Assembly (NCBI GenBank): GCA_050251615.1 | Contig: JBFWMM010000002.1 | Coordinates: 62,001-126,000, forward strand | DNA from: Sedimentisphaera sp050251615 | GTDB taxonomy: Bacteria; Planctomycetota; Phycisphaerae; Sedimentisphaerales; Sedimentisphaeraceae | Reading direction: 5' to 3' | Length of the DNA: 64,000 bases | Part shown: positions 42,857-50,556 of the stretch, piece by piece | Layout of the letters: each line of letters begins with the position of its first letter | Position numbering within the stretch: the stretch's first letter is position 1 | Program-made: the position numbers and the translations under genes | Notes under the pieces: generated by a model | What the model saw: only the letters and a program-made list of their open reading frames with translations | The model's database searches: none | What the model was told of the DNA's origin: nothing

Positions 42857-43215
42857 AATTAGCCGTAACATCGCAGGGTGATAAGCTTGAGAGCCCCCTT
42901 GACCAGCGTTTTGGCAGGGCAAAATGGATAATCGTTTTTGATACCGAGACGGGCAACTGGCAGGCCCATGGCAATGAAGTAAACCTGACTGCCATACAGG
43001 GTGCGGGCATTCAGACCGGCTCAAACATAGTAAATCTCGGTGCAGATGCCGTTATCACAGGTAACGTCGGGCCTAATGCGTTCAGGGTGCTTCGCGAAGG
43101 TAATGCGGAGGTCTTTCTGAGCGGCCCGGTTACCGTATCCGAAGCAATTGAGGCTTGGAAAAACGACAAATTGAAACAGGTCAGTTCGGCGAATGTCGAA
43201 GGGCATTGGGTATAA
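42853..43215 (+). CDS. Dinitrogenase iron-molybdenum cofactor-like protein (ORP family)
   Basis: 120 residues. MKLAVTSQGDKLESPLDQRF at the start and ADAVITGNVGPNAFRVL in the middle are typical of the ORP/NifX cofactor-binding fold. The D. vulgaris orange protein, which binds a Mo-Cu-S cluster, belongs to this family. No extra domains. The start overlaps the previous gene (ATGA), with AAGGAAAAA as a weak ribosome site. Confidence 0.82.
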   Translation: MKLAVTSQGDKLESPLDQRFGRAKWIIVFDTETGNWQAHGNEVNLTAIQGAGIQTGSNIVNLGADAVITGNVGPNAFRVLREGNAEVFLSGPVTVSEAIEAWKNDKLKQVSSANVEGHWV

Positions 43216-43225
43216 GGCGTAGCTG

Positions 43226-44110
43226 ATGAAAGTCTATCTTGATTGCTATCCCTGTTTTCTAAGGCAGGCGCTTGATGCAGCACGTTTTGCCACTGATGAC
43301 GAACAAACGCAGCAGATTGTTTTGAGGAGCGTTATGAGGGCTGTTGCTGATTTTAATATGAGCTGCCCGGCGCCAGTGGCTGCGCAGATGATTCACAGGG
43401 TGGTCAGGGAGCTTACGGGCCTCGCAGACCCGTACGCCGAAGCGAAGCAGCGTTGCAACCGGATTGCCATTGATATGTACAGGGAGATGAAAGAGCTTGT
43501 ATCAGCATCAAATGCGCCGCTTGAAACGGCGATTCGTCTGGCGATTGCGGGCAATATCATTGATTTTGGCGTAAAGAGCGAGATTCACATCTCCGATATA
43601 CGCGAGACTGTCGCTGATTCTCTGGCAAGTGAAATGCCGCGGACTGAGATGGACGCTTTCGGAGAAGCGCTTGCTGAAGCGGAGAACATCTTGTATCTCG
43701 CTGACAACGCAGGCGAGATAGTCTTCGACAGGCTCCTGATTGAGCAGTTGCCGATGGAGAAGGTGGTTGTAGCGGTGAGAGGCCTGCCGGCCATAAACGA
43801 CGCGACCATTCAAGATGCAAAGATTGCCGGCATTACAGAGCTTGTTGAAGTAATAGACAACGGCTCGGATGCTCCGGCTACGATTCTTGAAGATTGTTCG
43901 GAGCGCTTTCTTGATGCCTTCAACCGCGCCGATTTGATAATCGCCAAAGGACAGGGCAATTATGAGACGCTCAGCGATGTTGACAAAAACATCTTCTTCC
44001 TTTTGAAGGCGAAGTGTCCGGTGATTGCCGGGCACATCGGTTGTGAGGTGGGGGAGCTGATTTTGAAAAGAAATAAAACGTACAGCGGTTTTGCTTGTGC
44101 AGGCCGTTAA
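43226..44110 (+). CDS. DUF89 metal-dependent phosphatase-like protein
   Basis: 294 residues of the DUF89/ARMT1-like family, proposed damage-control phosphatases that act on phosphorylated metabolites with a metal ion. Motifs: DCYPCFLRQ at the start (Cys pair), LYLADNAGEIVFD near 158 (metal-binding Asp, Asn and Glu) and IIAKGQGNYETL near 239. It lies 10 bases after the ORP-like gene and 31 bases before the DUF5320 gene, in the same transcription direction. DUF89 proteins often accompany these Mrp/ORP clusters in anaerobes. The substrate is unknown. Confidence 0.82.
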   Translation: MKVYLDCYPCFLRQALDAARFATDDEQTQQIVLRSVMRAVADFNMSCPAPVAAQMIHRVVRELTGLADPYAEAKQRCNRIAIDMYREMKELVSASNAPLETAIRLAIAGNIIDFGVKSEIHISDIRETVADSLASEMPRTEMDAFGEALAEAENILYLADNAGEIVFDRLLIEQLPMEKVVVAVRGLPAINDATIQDAKIAGITELVEVIDNGSDAPATILEDCSERFLDAFNRADLIIAKGQGNYETLSDVDKNIFFLLKAKCPVIAGHIGCEVGELILKRNKTYSGFACAGR

Positions 44111-44141
44111 CAACAAGTAACAATAATAAAGGAGATTTATT

Positions 44142-44429
44142 ATGCCTTATGGAGACAGAACAGGCCCGCTCGGCAGAGGACCGAAAACCGGCAGAGCCGC
44201 AGGCTTCTGCGCAGGTTACGATATGCCTGGCAGTGAAAATTACGCTTTCGGGCGTGGAATGGGTCGCGCAGGCGGCAGAGGCAGGCGTTTCGGCTCTGCG
44301 AGATTCGGCCGCTTTGATCGAACAAATGGCCAGAGTATTTCCGAGCTTTCGGCGAGTTGCGATGAATTGCGCAACACACTTGAAGCTCTCGAGGCCGAGA
44401 TCTCTATTCTCAGAAGCAATAGAGAGTAA
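44142..44429 (+). CDS. DUF5320 family protein
   Basis: 95 residues. The start PYGDRTGPLGRGPKTGRAAG, followed by FCAGYD, is the DUF5320 signature, and the Gly/Arg-rich first half is followed by a short coiled coil (ISELSASCDELRNTLEALEAE). GGAGATTT lies before the ATG. DUF5320 proteins are small components regularly found beside NifX-like proteins and Mrp ATPases in anaerobes; biochemical function is not established. Confidence 0.85.
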   Translation: MPYGDRTGPLGRGPKTGRAAGFCAGYDMPGSENYAFGRGMGRAGGRGRRFGSARFGRFDRTNGQSISELSASCDELRNTLEALEAEISILRSNRE

Positions 44430-44507
44430 CGGTGAACCGTGTGAGCGGGGGGATTATCGTCTCCCCGCAAATCGGTTATTCATTAGAACTGATTGCAGAG
44501 AATTGAA

Positions 44508-44744
44508 ATGGACTCAATTATTGATGTGGAAAATGTTCAAGTCGGCTTTCATCCCGATGGCTACCGCATAGACCGCACTGCTTCTGCCATGAACAGATAT
44601 ACAAAGTGGGACATAGCCCCCAGCAACCACTGGAGCAACCCGAGACCGGTATGTTTTCACAGCCTTCCGACGAGCGGATGGATAGCTGTTGATAAATTTT
44701 TTGACTGGACAGAACAAGCAGAAAACGGAGATTTTCCCGAGTGA
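44508..44744 (+). CDS. Small hypothetical protein between DUF5320 and Mrp genes
   Basis: 78 residues from ATG 44508, with no domain I recognise. It is rich in aromatic residues and prolines (RYTKWDIAPSNHWSNPRPVC). The 3' end overlaps the GTG start of the first Mrp ATPase gene (GTGA), so it is coupled to it. Upstream, 44430-44507 is non-coding with a possible hairpin near 44441-44468 (GGGGGATTATCGTCTCCCC). Confidence 0.55.
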   Translation: MDSIIDVENVQVGFHPDGYRIDRTASAMNRYTKWDIAPSNHWSNPRPVCFHSLPTSGWIAVDKFFDWTEQAENGDFPE

Positions 44745-45598
44745 AACTAACAATAGCAAGCGGTAAAGGCGGTACCGGCAAAACAACTCTCGCCACGAAT
44801 CTGGCGCTTGCGCTCTCTTTGAGCGGGCGCAGTACGGTTTATTTGGACTGCGACGCGGAAGAGCCCAACGGGCACATATTCCTGAAGCCAGAGGTTGAAT
44901 CTGACGAAGATGTTGCAGTGCTTGTTCCGGAGGTGGATTTTGATGCCTGCACGGCCTGCGGCGAATGCGCCAAGATCTGCCGGTTCAGCGCGATAGTATG
45001 CTTGAAGGATAAGCCGCTTCTATTCGAGCAGCTCTGTCATTCCTGCGGCGGCTGCATGCTTGTATGCCCTGTTGGCGCAATCAAAGAGCGGCCGAGGAAG
45101 GTCGGCGTTGTCCGCCGAGGCAGGGCGGGAGCGGTCGGCTTCGTCGATGGCTCTCTGGACATTGGCGCTATCCAGACGCCAGCCGTCATCAAGGCCGTCA
45201 AACAGAACATCACAGATGGCGCAGTAAACATTATAGACTGCCCTCCGGGCACATCCTGCCCCGTGATTGAGGCGGTTCGCGGAAGCGATTTCGTGCTTCT
45301 CGTTACAGAGCCTACGCCTTTCGGGCTCAACGACCTGAAACTGGCCGTTGATATGGTGCGCAGGCTTGAGCTACCGTTTGCCGTGGCGATAAACCGCTGT
45401 GATGCGGGCGATGACGCGGTTCTAAGGTATTGCTGCGAAGAGGCAATAGATGTGCTGTTGCAACTGCCGAACGAAAGGCGGATTGCGGAGTGCTATTCAA
45501 GAGGGCTTATGCTGGCAGAACAGATGCCCGAATACAGGCAGCTCTTTCTGGATATGTTTGAGGCGATTGAGAGAATGGTAAGGGAGGTGAAACAGTGA
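44741..45598 (+). CDS. MinD/Mrp-type ATPase with two 4Fe-4S motifs (first)
   Basis: 285 residues from a GTG start overlapping the previous stop. SGKGGTGKTTLATNLALALS is the deviant Walker A of MinD/Mrp P-loop ATPases. A ferredoxin domain is inserted at about 68-110 with CTACGECAKICRFSAI and CHSCGGCMLVCPVGAI, giving two [4Fe-4S] sites. This is the ParA-ferredoxin architecture of the two ORP-complex ATPases (DVU2103/2104 type). They are thought to load metal clusters or to couple ATP hydrolysis to redox changes. The stop overlaps the GTG of the second copy. Confidence 0.88.
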   Translation: MKLTIASGKGGTGKTTLATNLALALSLSGRSTVYLDCDAEEPNGHIFLKPEVESDEDVAVLVPEVDFDACTACGECAKICRFSAIVCLKDKPLLFEQLCHSCGGCMLVCPVGAIKERPRKVGVVRRGRAGAVGFVDGSLDIGAIQTPAVIKAVKQNITDGAVNIIDCPPGTSCPVIEAVRGSDFVLLVTEPTPFGLNDLKLAVDMVRRLELPFAVAINRCDAGDDAVLRYCCEEAIDVLLQLPNERRIAECYSRGLMLAEQMPEYRQLFLDMFEAIERMVREVKQ

Positions 45599-46497
45599 AA
45601 GAACTTGTAATTATAAGCGGCAAAGGCGGTACCGGCAAAACCAGCATCACAGCGGCGTTCGCCTCTCTTGCGGAGCGCTGTGTGCTGGCCGATTGCGATG
45701 TCGATGCGGCAGACCTGCACCTCATTATGAAGCCGCAAATCTTGCGGAGCGAGTCGTTTTCGGGTGGCAGCAGGGCAGAGATACAGGCAGAGAGTTGCCT
45801 GGCTTGCGCAAGATGTGCGCATGTGTGCAGGTTTGATGCAATCAGCCTTACGGGCCCCGCAAACGATTTCGCCGTGCGCAGCTTTGCGGTTGACCCGATT
45901 TCATGCGAAGGATGTGGAGTCTGTGAGAGGGTCTGTCCGGCGGGAGCGATTAAGTTTGCGCCCGCTGTCAACGGGCAGTGGTTTGAATCAAACACGCGCT
46001 TCGGCACGATGTTGCATGCAAAGCTGGGAATCGCCGAGGAGAACAGCGGAAAGCTCGTTTCTCTGCTCCGGAAAGAGGCACGTATTACGGCTGAAAAAGA
46101 GCAGTGTGATCTGCTCATTGTCGATGGCTCGCCCGGGATAGGCTGCCCTGTGATTGCCTCTGTAACGGGGGCGGATTTACTGCTTATCGTTACCGAGCCA
46201 ACGCTCTCCGGCCTGCACGACCTCCAGCGCGTTGCCAAACTTGCAAAGGGGTTCGGTCTGCCGGCAATGGTATGCGTAAACAAGGCCGATATCAACCCTC
46301 AGATGACTGAGCGGATCTGTGAAATTGCCGCTGAACTTTCGTTTGAGGTTGCGGGGAAGATTCCTTACGATAATTCTTTCACCGCCGCTCAGATAGAGGG
46401 GCAATCATTGATAGAATATGGCGCCTCCGAGGCGACACACTTAATAACGAGAATGTGGCGCGGTATTGAAGAGCGCCTTGAAATAAAACACAACTGA
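45595..46497 (+). CDS. MinD/Mrp-type ATPase with two 4Fe-4S motifs (second)
   Basis: 300 residues from GTG 45595, overlapping the previous stop (GTGA). SGKGGTGKTSITAAFASL is the Walker A; CLACARCAHVCRFDAI and CEGCGVCERVCPAGAI are the two cluster-binding motifs; IVDGSPGIGCPVIAS is the switch region. It is paralogous to the first ATPase, and the two probably act as a heterodimer, as in the ORP complex. Confidence 0.88.
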   Translation: MKELVIISGKGGTGKTSITAAFASLAERCVLADCDVDAADLHLIMKPQILRSESFSGGSRAEIQAESCLACARCAHVCRFDAISLTGPANDFAVRSFAVDPISCEGCGVCERVCPAGAIKFAPAVNGQWFESNTRFGTMLHAKLGIAEENSGKLVSLLRKEARITAEKEQCDLLIVDGSPGIGCPVIASVTGADLLLIVTEPTLSGLHDLQRVAKLAKGFGLPAMVCVNKADINPQMTERICEIAAELSFEVAGKIPYDNSFTAAQIEGQSLIEYGASEATHLITRMWRGIEERLEIKHN

Positions 46498-46516
46498 CTA
46501 AAAGGAAAAAACAAGT

Positions 46517-46855
46517 ATGAGATTTGCAATCCCCTTACATGATGGCAAGCTGACAATGCACTTCGGCCACTGCGAAAAATTCGCCATTATTGACGCCGAT
46601 ACAACCACGCAGACAATCACCGCGCAGGGGCAGAAAATCCCGCCGGCTCATGAGCCCGGAGTTTTGCCGAAATGGCTTGCCGAGGAAGGCGTAAATGTGA
46701 TTATAGCTGGCGGAATCGGCCAGAGAGCCCAGCAACTTTTCGCAATGAATGGTATCAAAGTGCTTTTCGGTGCGGCCGCTGATACGCCTGAAAATCTGGT
46801 AAAGGCCTATATGGCCGGTAATCTCAGCACGGGGTCGAATGTCTGCGACCATTAA
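46517..46855 (+). CDS. Dinitrogenase iron-molybdenum cofactor-like protein (third copy)
   Basis: 112 residues of the NifX/ORP-type fold (MRFAIPLHDGKLTMHFGHCE at the start, then NVIIAGGIGQRAQQLF). HFGHCEKF supplies His and Cys ligands seen in the family. AAAGGAAAA precedes ATG 46517. Its 3' end overlaps the metallo-beta-lactamase gene by 17 bases. It is probably a cluster carrier for the preceding ATPases. Confidence 0.85.
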   Translation: MRFAIPLHDGKLTMHFGHCEKFAIIDADTTTQTITAQGQKIPPAHEPGVLPKWLAEEGVNVIIAGGIGQRAQQLFAMNGIKVLFGAAADTPENLVKAYMAGNLSTGSNVCDH

Positions 46856-47675
46856 ACCCGAAAATGGCGAAGTTTCGATAACGGTGCTCGTCGATAATCT
46901 CGCGGCCGATGGCTTTGGTTGCGAACACGGGCTTTCCCTCTGGATAAAACATCCCGAGGGAAACGTCCTGTTTGATGCGGGGCAAAGCTCGCTTGTTGCG
47001 GATAATGCCACAAAGGCCGGAGTGGATTTAAGCTCAGCTGATGCGATAGTTTTAAGCCACGGCCATTACGACCATACCGGCGGCCTTGCTGCGGTGCCGG
47101 CGAATGATTGCCCCATCTATCTGCACTCCGCCGCGCTTGAGGAAAAGTACAAGCGCCTCGGGCAGGGCGGCAAATATATCGGCATGCCAGATTCGGCGCG
47201 AGTTGCCCTTGCAGGCAGAGTTATTCGATTCACTGAACAGCGCACGCAGATTTTCCGCAGCCTTTTCGCCACCGGCTCGATCGGCGGGGCAAAAGACATA
47301 AAGCCGGAAGGGTATTTCTATACCGACCTTACCTGCCGCATTCCGGATATGTTCGCCGATGACCAGGCTGTTTATGTAGAAACGAGCCGTGGTCTGCTGG
47401 TTGTCCTCGGCTGCACACACAGCGGCCTCGAAAATACCCTCAGCCATATCTGCCGCTTGGCAGGCCAAAAGCAGATATACGCGGTTATCGGAGGCACGCA
47501 TCTCTCGAAGGCATCCGATGAGGAAATTGAGGATGTCGCAGGCGTTCTTAAAGATTATGGAGTGGAGAAGATTTACCCCCTGCATTGTACGGGGAAAAGA
47601 GCGAAAGAAAAGCTCGGCGCTTGCTTTGGCTCGCGCAGCGTAAATCTGAAAGCAGGCGAGGCGGTATTATTCTGA
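46839..47675 (+). CDS. Metallo-beta-lactamase fold hydrolase
   Basis: 278 residues. LSHGHYDHTGG near 71 and VLGCTHSGLEN near 190 are the metal-binding motifs of MBL-fold enzymes related to 7,8-dihydropterin-6-methyl-4-(beta-D-ribofuranosyl)-aminobenzene-5'-phosphate synthase, a frequent member of Mrp/ORP clusters. The HxHxDH triad is complete, so the protein should bind two metals. ATG 46839 lies inside the previous gene; a later start would lose conserved sequence. It ends the ORP operon as I see it. Confidence 0.82.
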   Translation: MSATIKPENGEVSITVLVDNLAADGFGCEHGLSLWIKHPEGNVLFDAGQSSLVADNATKAGVDLSSADAIVLSHGHYDHTGGLAAVPANDCPIYLHSAALEEKYKRLGQGGKYIGMPDSARVALAGRVIRFTEQRTQIFRSLFATGSIGGAKDIKPEGYFYTDLTCRIPDMFADDQAVYVETSRGLLVVLGCTHSGLENTLSHICRLAGQKQIYAVIGGTHLSKASDEEIEDVAGVLKDYGVEKIYPLHCTGKRAKEKLGACFGSRSVNLKAGEAVLF

Positions 47676-47764
47676 TGACAAAATAGTTGCAAAAGAGAAA
47701 ATGAAAAGTAAACTTTATAATTGAGTAGAGTAGCGTTCGGGTTTTTGAAAAAAGGCAAATTTAA

Positions 47765-47842
47765 ATGCAAAAGGGTACGGTAATGGGCGGCAGCGTTGCT
47801 GAGGAAGATGAGAAGATGCTTGAAGGTCTTTTGTCGGACTGA
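47765..47842 (+). CDS. Possible very short gene (25 codons)
   Basis: ATG 47765 to TGA 47842 encodes 25 residues (MQKGTVMGGSVAEEDEKMLE, then GLLSD), a plausible acidic helix. There is no strong ribosome site and nothing recognisable. It may be a chance frame in the 215-base spacer before the flavoprotein gene; otherwise I see no signal in that spacer. Confidence 0.2.
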   Translation: MQKGTVMGGSVAEEDEKMLEGLLSD

Positions 47843-47890
47843 ACAAACTTTACTGTAAATTGTAATAAAAAGTGCCGGAAGGATTTGTAA

Positions 47891-49573
47891 ATGGATTCAA
47901 AACTGAAAGTAGTGATTGTGGGCGGCGTTGCGGCGGGGCCTAAAGCGGGCTCAAAGATCATTCGCCTTTGCCCCGAAGCTGATGTTACGCTCGTAGAGAT
48001 GGGCGAATTCCTCTCTTATGCCGGTTGCGGCTTGCCGTATTATATCTCGGGCGTTGTAAAAGAGCAGGCCGAGCTTATGAGTACGCCCGTGGGCACAGTT
48101 CGGGATTCGGTGTTCTTCCAGAACGTGAAGAACGTTCATGTAAACAACCACACCGAGGCAACGCAAATCAATGTAGAAGAGAAGACGCTCACCGTCGTTG
48201 ACCTCAAAAACGGCACGCAGAGAAACCTGCCTTACGACAAGCTCGTACTTGCCACAGGCGCTTCGCCCGTGCATATCCCCATTCCGGGCGCTAAGCTGAA
48301 GAACGTCTTTTCGCTCCACGGCGTCGAGGATGCTGAGGGAATCAAGGCGGCATTCAGTAGCGGCAAGGCGCAGGACGTAACGATTATCGGCGGCGGGCTT
48401 ATCGGCATTGAGGTTGCCGAGGCATTCACTGAGATTGGCGCGCGCGTTACGATTGTTGAGGCGCTTGAGCAGATCCTTTCATTCCTCGATGAGGAGATGG
48501 CCGCGCTTGTTACCAAGCACCTCGAATCGAAGGGCGTCAAGGTGCTTGCGGGCACGAAGGTAACCGCGCTTGAGGGCGAGCGGAGCGTGAAAGCAGCCGT
48601 TACCGATAAAGGTACAATTGCAGCCGATATAGTCATTATGGCGGTCGGCGTTAAGCCGAATGTGAAGCTGGCAAAGGAAGCGGGCCTTGCGATAGGCGCT
48701 TTCGGCGGCATTGATGTCAATGAGAAGATGCAGACGAGCAATCCGGATGTTTATGCTGTCGGCGATTGCGTGGAGGTGAAGAATCTGGTTACGGGCAAAA
48801 AGGTGTTTATGCCGCTCGGCTCCACCGCGAACAAGCACGGCAGGGTGGCCGCGATGAATATCTGCGGCAGGGAGGATTCCTTCCCTGGCGTTCTCAACAC
48901 CGCGATATGCAAGGTGTTCGATTATGGCGTTGCCTGCACGGGTCTTTCTGAGAAGAAGGCGCTTCAAGAGGGATATGATATTATAACGGTTCTTACGCCC
49001 GCGCCTGACAAAGCGCACTTCTATCCCACAGCAAAGCCGATTCTGATGAAGCTTGTCGCTCAGAAGGGCACAAGAAAACTGCTCGGTGTGCAGATTGTCG
49101 GCCCGGGTGATGTTGATAAGAGAATTGATGTCTCGGCGACCGCTATCACAGCCGGAATGACCGTTGATCAGGTCGCCCAGCTCGACCTCGCCTATGCGCC
49201 GCCTTATGCGCCCGTGATGGACAATATCATCACCGCCGCAAATATCGCGCGTAACAAGCTTGACGGCGTTTTTGAATCCATCACGCCGATGCAGGTGAAA
49301 GCGAAGATTGATGCGGGCGAGGATTTTGTACTGCTGGATGTTCGTACGCCCGGCGAGTATGAGCAGATGCGCATTGAAAACTCTGTGCTTATGCCGCTCG
49401 GCAAGATCAGGGAATCCTCCGGCAAGCTTCCGAAAGACAAGGAGATTGTGACATTCTGCAAGATCTCTCTGCGCGGCTACGAGGCGGCGCTAATCCTCAA
49501 GCACCGCGGCTTCAAAGACGTGAAGGTGATGGATGGCGGCTTGTTGATGTGGCCCTATGAGCTCGTAAAGTAG
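47891..49573 (+). CDS. CoA-disulfide reductase/NADH oxidase-type flavoprotein with rhodanese domain
   Basis: 560 residues. FAD-binding VVIVGGVAAGPKAGSK at the start; redox cysteine in YAGCGLPYYI near 46 (single-Cys CoADR/Nox type); NAD-binding TIIGGGLIGIEVAEAF near 166; FAD motif VYAVGDCVEV near 286; then the dimerisation domain, and from about 470 a rhodanese domain with TFCKISLRGYEA (active Cys at the start of CxxSxRG). Fusions of this kind reduce CoA-S-persulfides, CoA disulfides or polysulfides. Location after the ORP cluster fits sulfur and oxygen-stress handling in an anaerobe. It has its own upstream spacer, so it may be a separate unit. Confidence 0.88.
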   Translation: MDSKLKVVIVGGVAAGPKAGSKIIRLCPEADVTLVEMGEFLSYAGCGLPYYISGVVKEQAELMSTPVGTVRDSVFFQNVKNVHVNNHTEATQINVEEKTLTVVDLKNGTQRNLPYDKLVLATGASPVHIPIPGAKLKNVFSLHGVEDAEGIKAAFSSGKAQDVTIIGGGLIGIEVAEAFTEIGARVTIVEALEQILSFLDEEMAALVTKHLESKGVKVLAGTKVTALEGERSVKAAVTDKGTIAADIVIMAVGVKPNVKLAKEAGLAIGAFGGIDVNEKMQTSNPDVYAVGDCVEVKNLVTGKKVFMPLGSTANKHGRVAAMNICGREDSFPGVLNTAICKVFDYGVACTGLSEKKALQEGYDIITVLTPAPDKAHFYPTAKPILMKLVAQKGTRKLLGVQIVGPGDVDKRIDVSATAITAGMTVDQVAQLDLAYAPPYAPVMDNIITAANIARNKLDGVFESITPMQVKAKIDAGEDFVLLDVRTPGEYEQMRIENSVLMPLGKIRESSGKLPKDKEIVTFCKISLRGYEAALILKHRGFKDVKVMDGGLLMWPYELVK

Positions 49574-49593
49574 GGGCGGTTCACGAACCGCCC
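49574..49593. repeat. Perfect palindrome after the flavoprotein gene
   Basis: GGGCGGTTC-AC-GAACCGCCC begins just after the stop codon. It is not followed by a T-run, so it is only a weak terminator candidate. Palindromes of this form are often dispersed repeats in bacterial genomes. Confidence 0.5.
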
Positions 49594-49610
49594 GAAATGC
49601 TTCCCGCTTG

Positions 49611-49665
49611 ACTGACAGTATTCTTTGTCGATAATGAAAAAATCACAGCAACAATACCTGTCAGT
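49611..49665. promoter_or_regulatory. Long-spaced inverted repeat before the membrane-protein gene
   Basis: ACTGACAGTATT (from 49611) and AATACCTGTCAGT (to 49665) are inverted copies that differ by one extra base, with about 30 bases between them. The right arm ends 15 bases before the ATG of the next gene. It may be an operator or the ends of a small insertion. Confidence 0.4.
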
Positions 49666-49680
49666 TTAAGGAAGGCATTT

Positions 49681-50271
49681 ATGGCAAGAGCCAAGAATAC
49701 GGCAGCAACGCTTGGTTTCGAGAAGAAGATAGATCTTAATACGAACTTGAAACTTTTTGAGCTGTGTTATGACCAATACAAGGCAGAGTTAGGGGAATCT
49801 GATAAGATATATCAGAAATGTTCCATCATGATTTTGGTAGTTCCTGTGCTTATAGGGGTGCTCGTTAAAATAGGAGATATGTCCCTGTTTCAATCCGTTC
49901 TGTTAAAAGATGGATGTGGCTTATGGCAACTTCTTTACGTCATTGGCAGTGTGATATCTATAGTCTTAATCTGTATGGCAACGTATAACACTGCTATGTG
50001 CGTTATACCGAGACAATATAAATCACTGAATACAATGGTAGCTTGGTATAAGTATTTCTCTGAGCGCAAGGATGATTCATGTCAGGATGATTCGTCATCG
50101 GGTGCCTTTTCAGAGTTGTCTAAGAAACTTTCCGAAGCAAAAGATTGTAATGACTTATTAAACGAAAAAAGGCGTCAACATTTCGGGAAATCAATACGTT
50201 TTGCTTGTTACAGCTTGATTCCTTTGGCGCTTCAAGCTTTGGTTTTATTTGTGATTAAAATTACAGGATAG
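49681..50271 (+). CDS. Membrane protein with three predicted helices, A+T-rich
   Basis: 196 residues with hydrophobic segments near 47-63, 81-103 and 174-194 and charged cytoplasm-like stretches between. I recognise no family; the two-helix-plus-one layout resembles small effector membrane proteins of SLATT-like conflict systems, but no sensor gene is adjacent. AAGGAAGG lies before ATG 49681. The gene is clearly richer in A+T than its chromosomal neighbours, suggesting recent transfer. A tiny gene follows four bases later. Confidence 0.6.
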   Translation: MARAKNTAATLGFEKKIDLNTNLKLFELCYDQYKAELGESDKIYQKCSIMILVVPVLIGVLVKIGDMSLFQSVLLKDGCGLWQLLYVIGSVISIVLICMATYNTAMCVIPRQYKSLNTMVAWYKYFSERKDDSCQDDSSSGAFSELSKKLSEAKDCNDLLNEKRRQHFGKSIRFACYSLIPLALQALVLFVIKITG

Positions 50272-50275
50272 AAAA

Positions 50276-50404
50276 ATGGCAGAGAACAAAAAACCTGAAC
50301 CTCCTAAAGCTCCTGAGAACATAGGAACAACGAGGAGTATAGGTGCCGACGGTAAAACTGATTGCAGTGAGACAAAAATTCCAAAGCAGGAAAAGGGAAC
50401 TTGA
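50276..50404 (+). CDS. Tiny Lys/Pro-rich gene of the A+T-rich insert
   Basis: 42 residues (MAENKKPEPPKAPENIGTTR and onward) from ATG 50276, four bases after the membrane-protein stop. It is low-complexity with no domain. A further frame of 25 codons from TTG 50405 (to 50482) overlaps its end, and ACTGCTCAT (50429-50437) is repeated inverted at 50472-50480. Whether these tiny frames are expressed is uncertain. Confidence 0.4.
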   Translation: MAENKKPEPPKAPENIGTTRSIGADGKTDCSETKIPKQEKGT

Positions 50405-50556
50405 TTGAGTGATAAAGAACTTGAAAAAACTGCTCATTCGCTCAAACAGCGCAAGAGAAATGGAGGTGCCCATGAGCAGTGAGTGGAAAACTGTAAAGCA
50501 GGCGGAAGCACTCTGCGAAGAATGGGCATAAAGGCATTATCTTGCAGGGTTTGATT

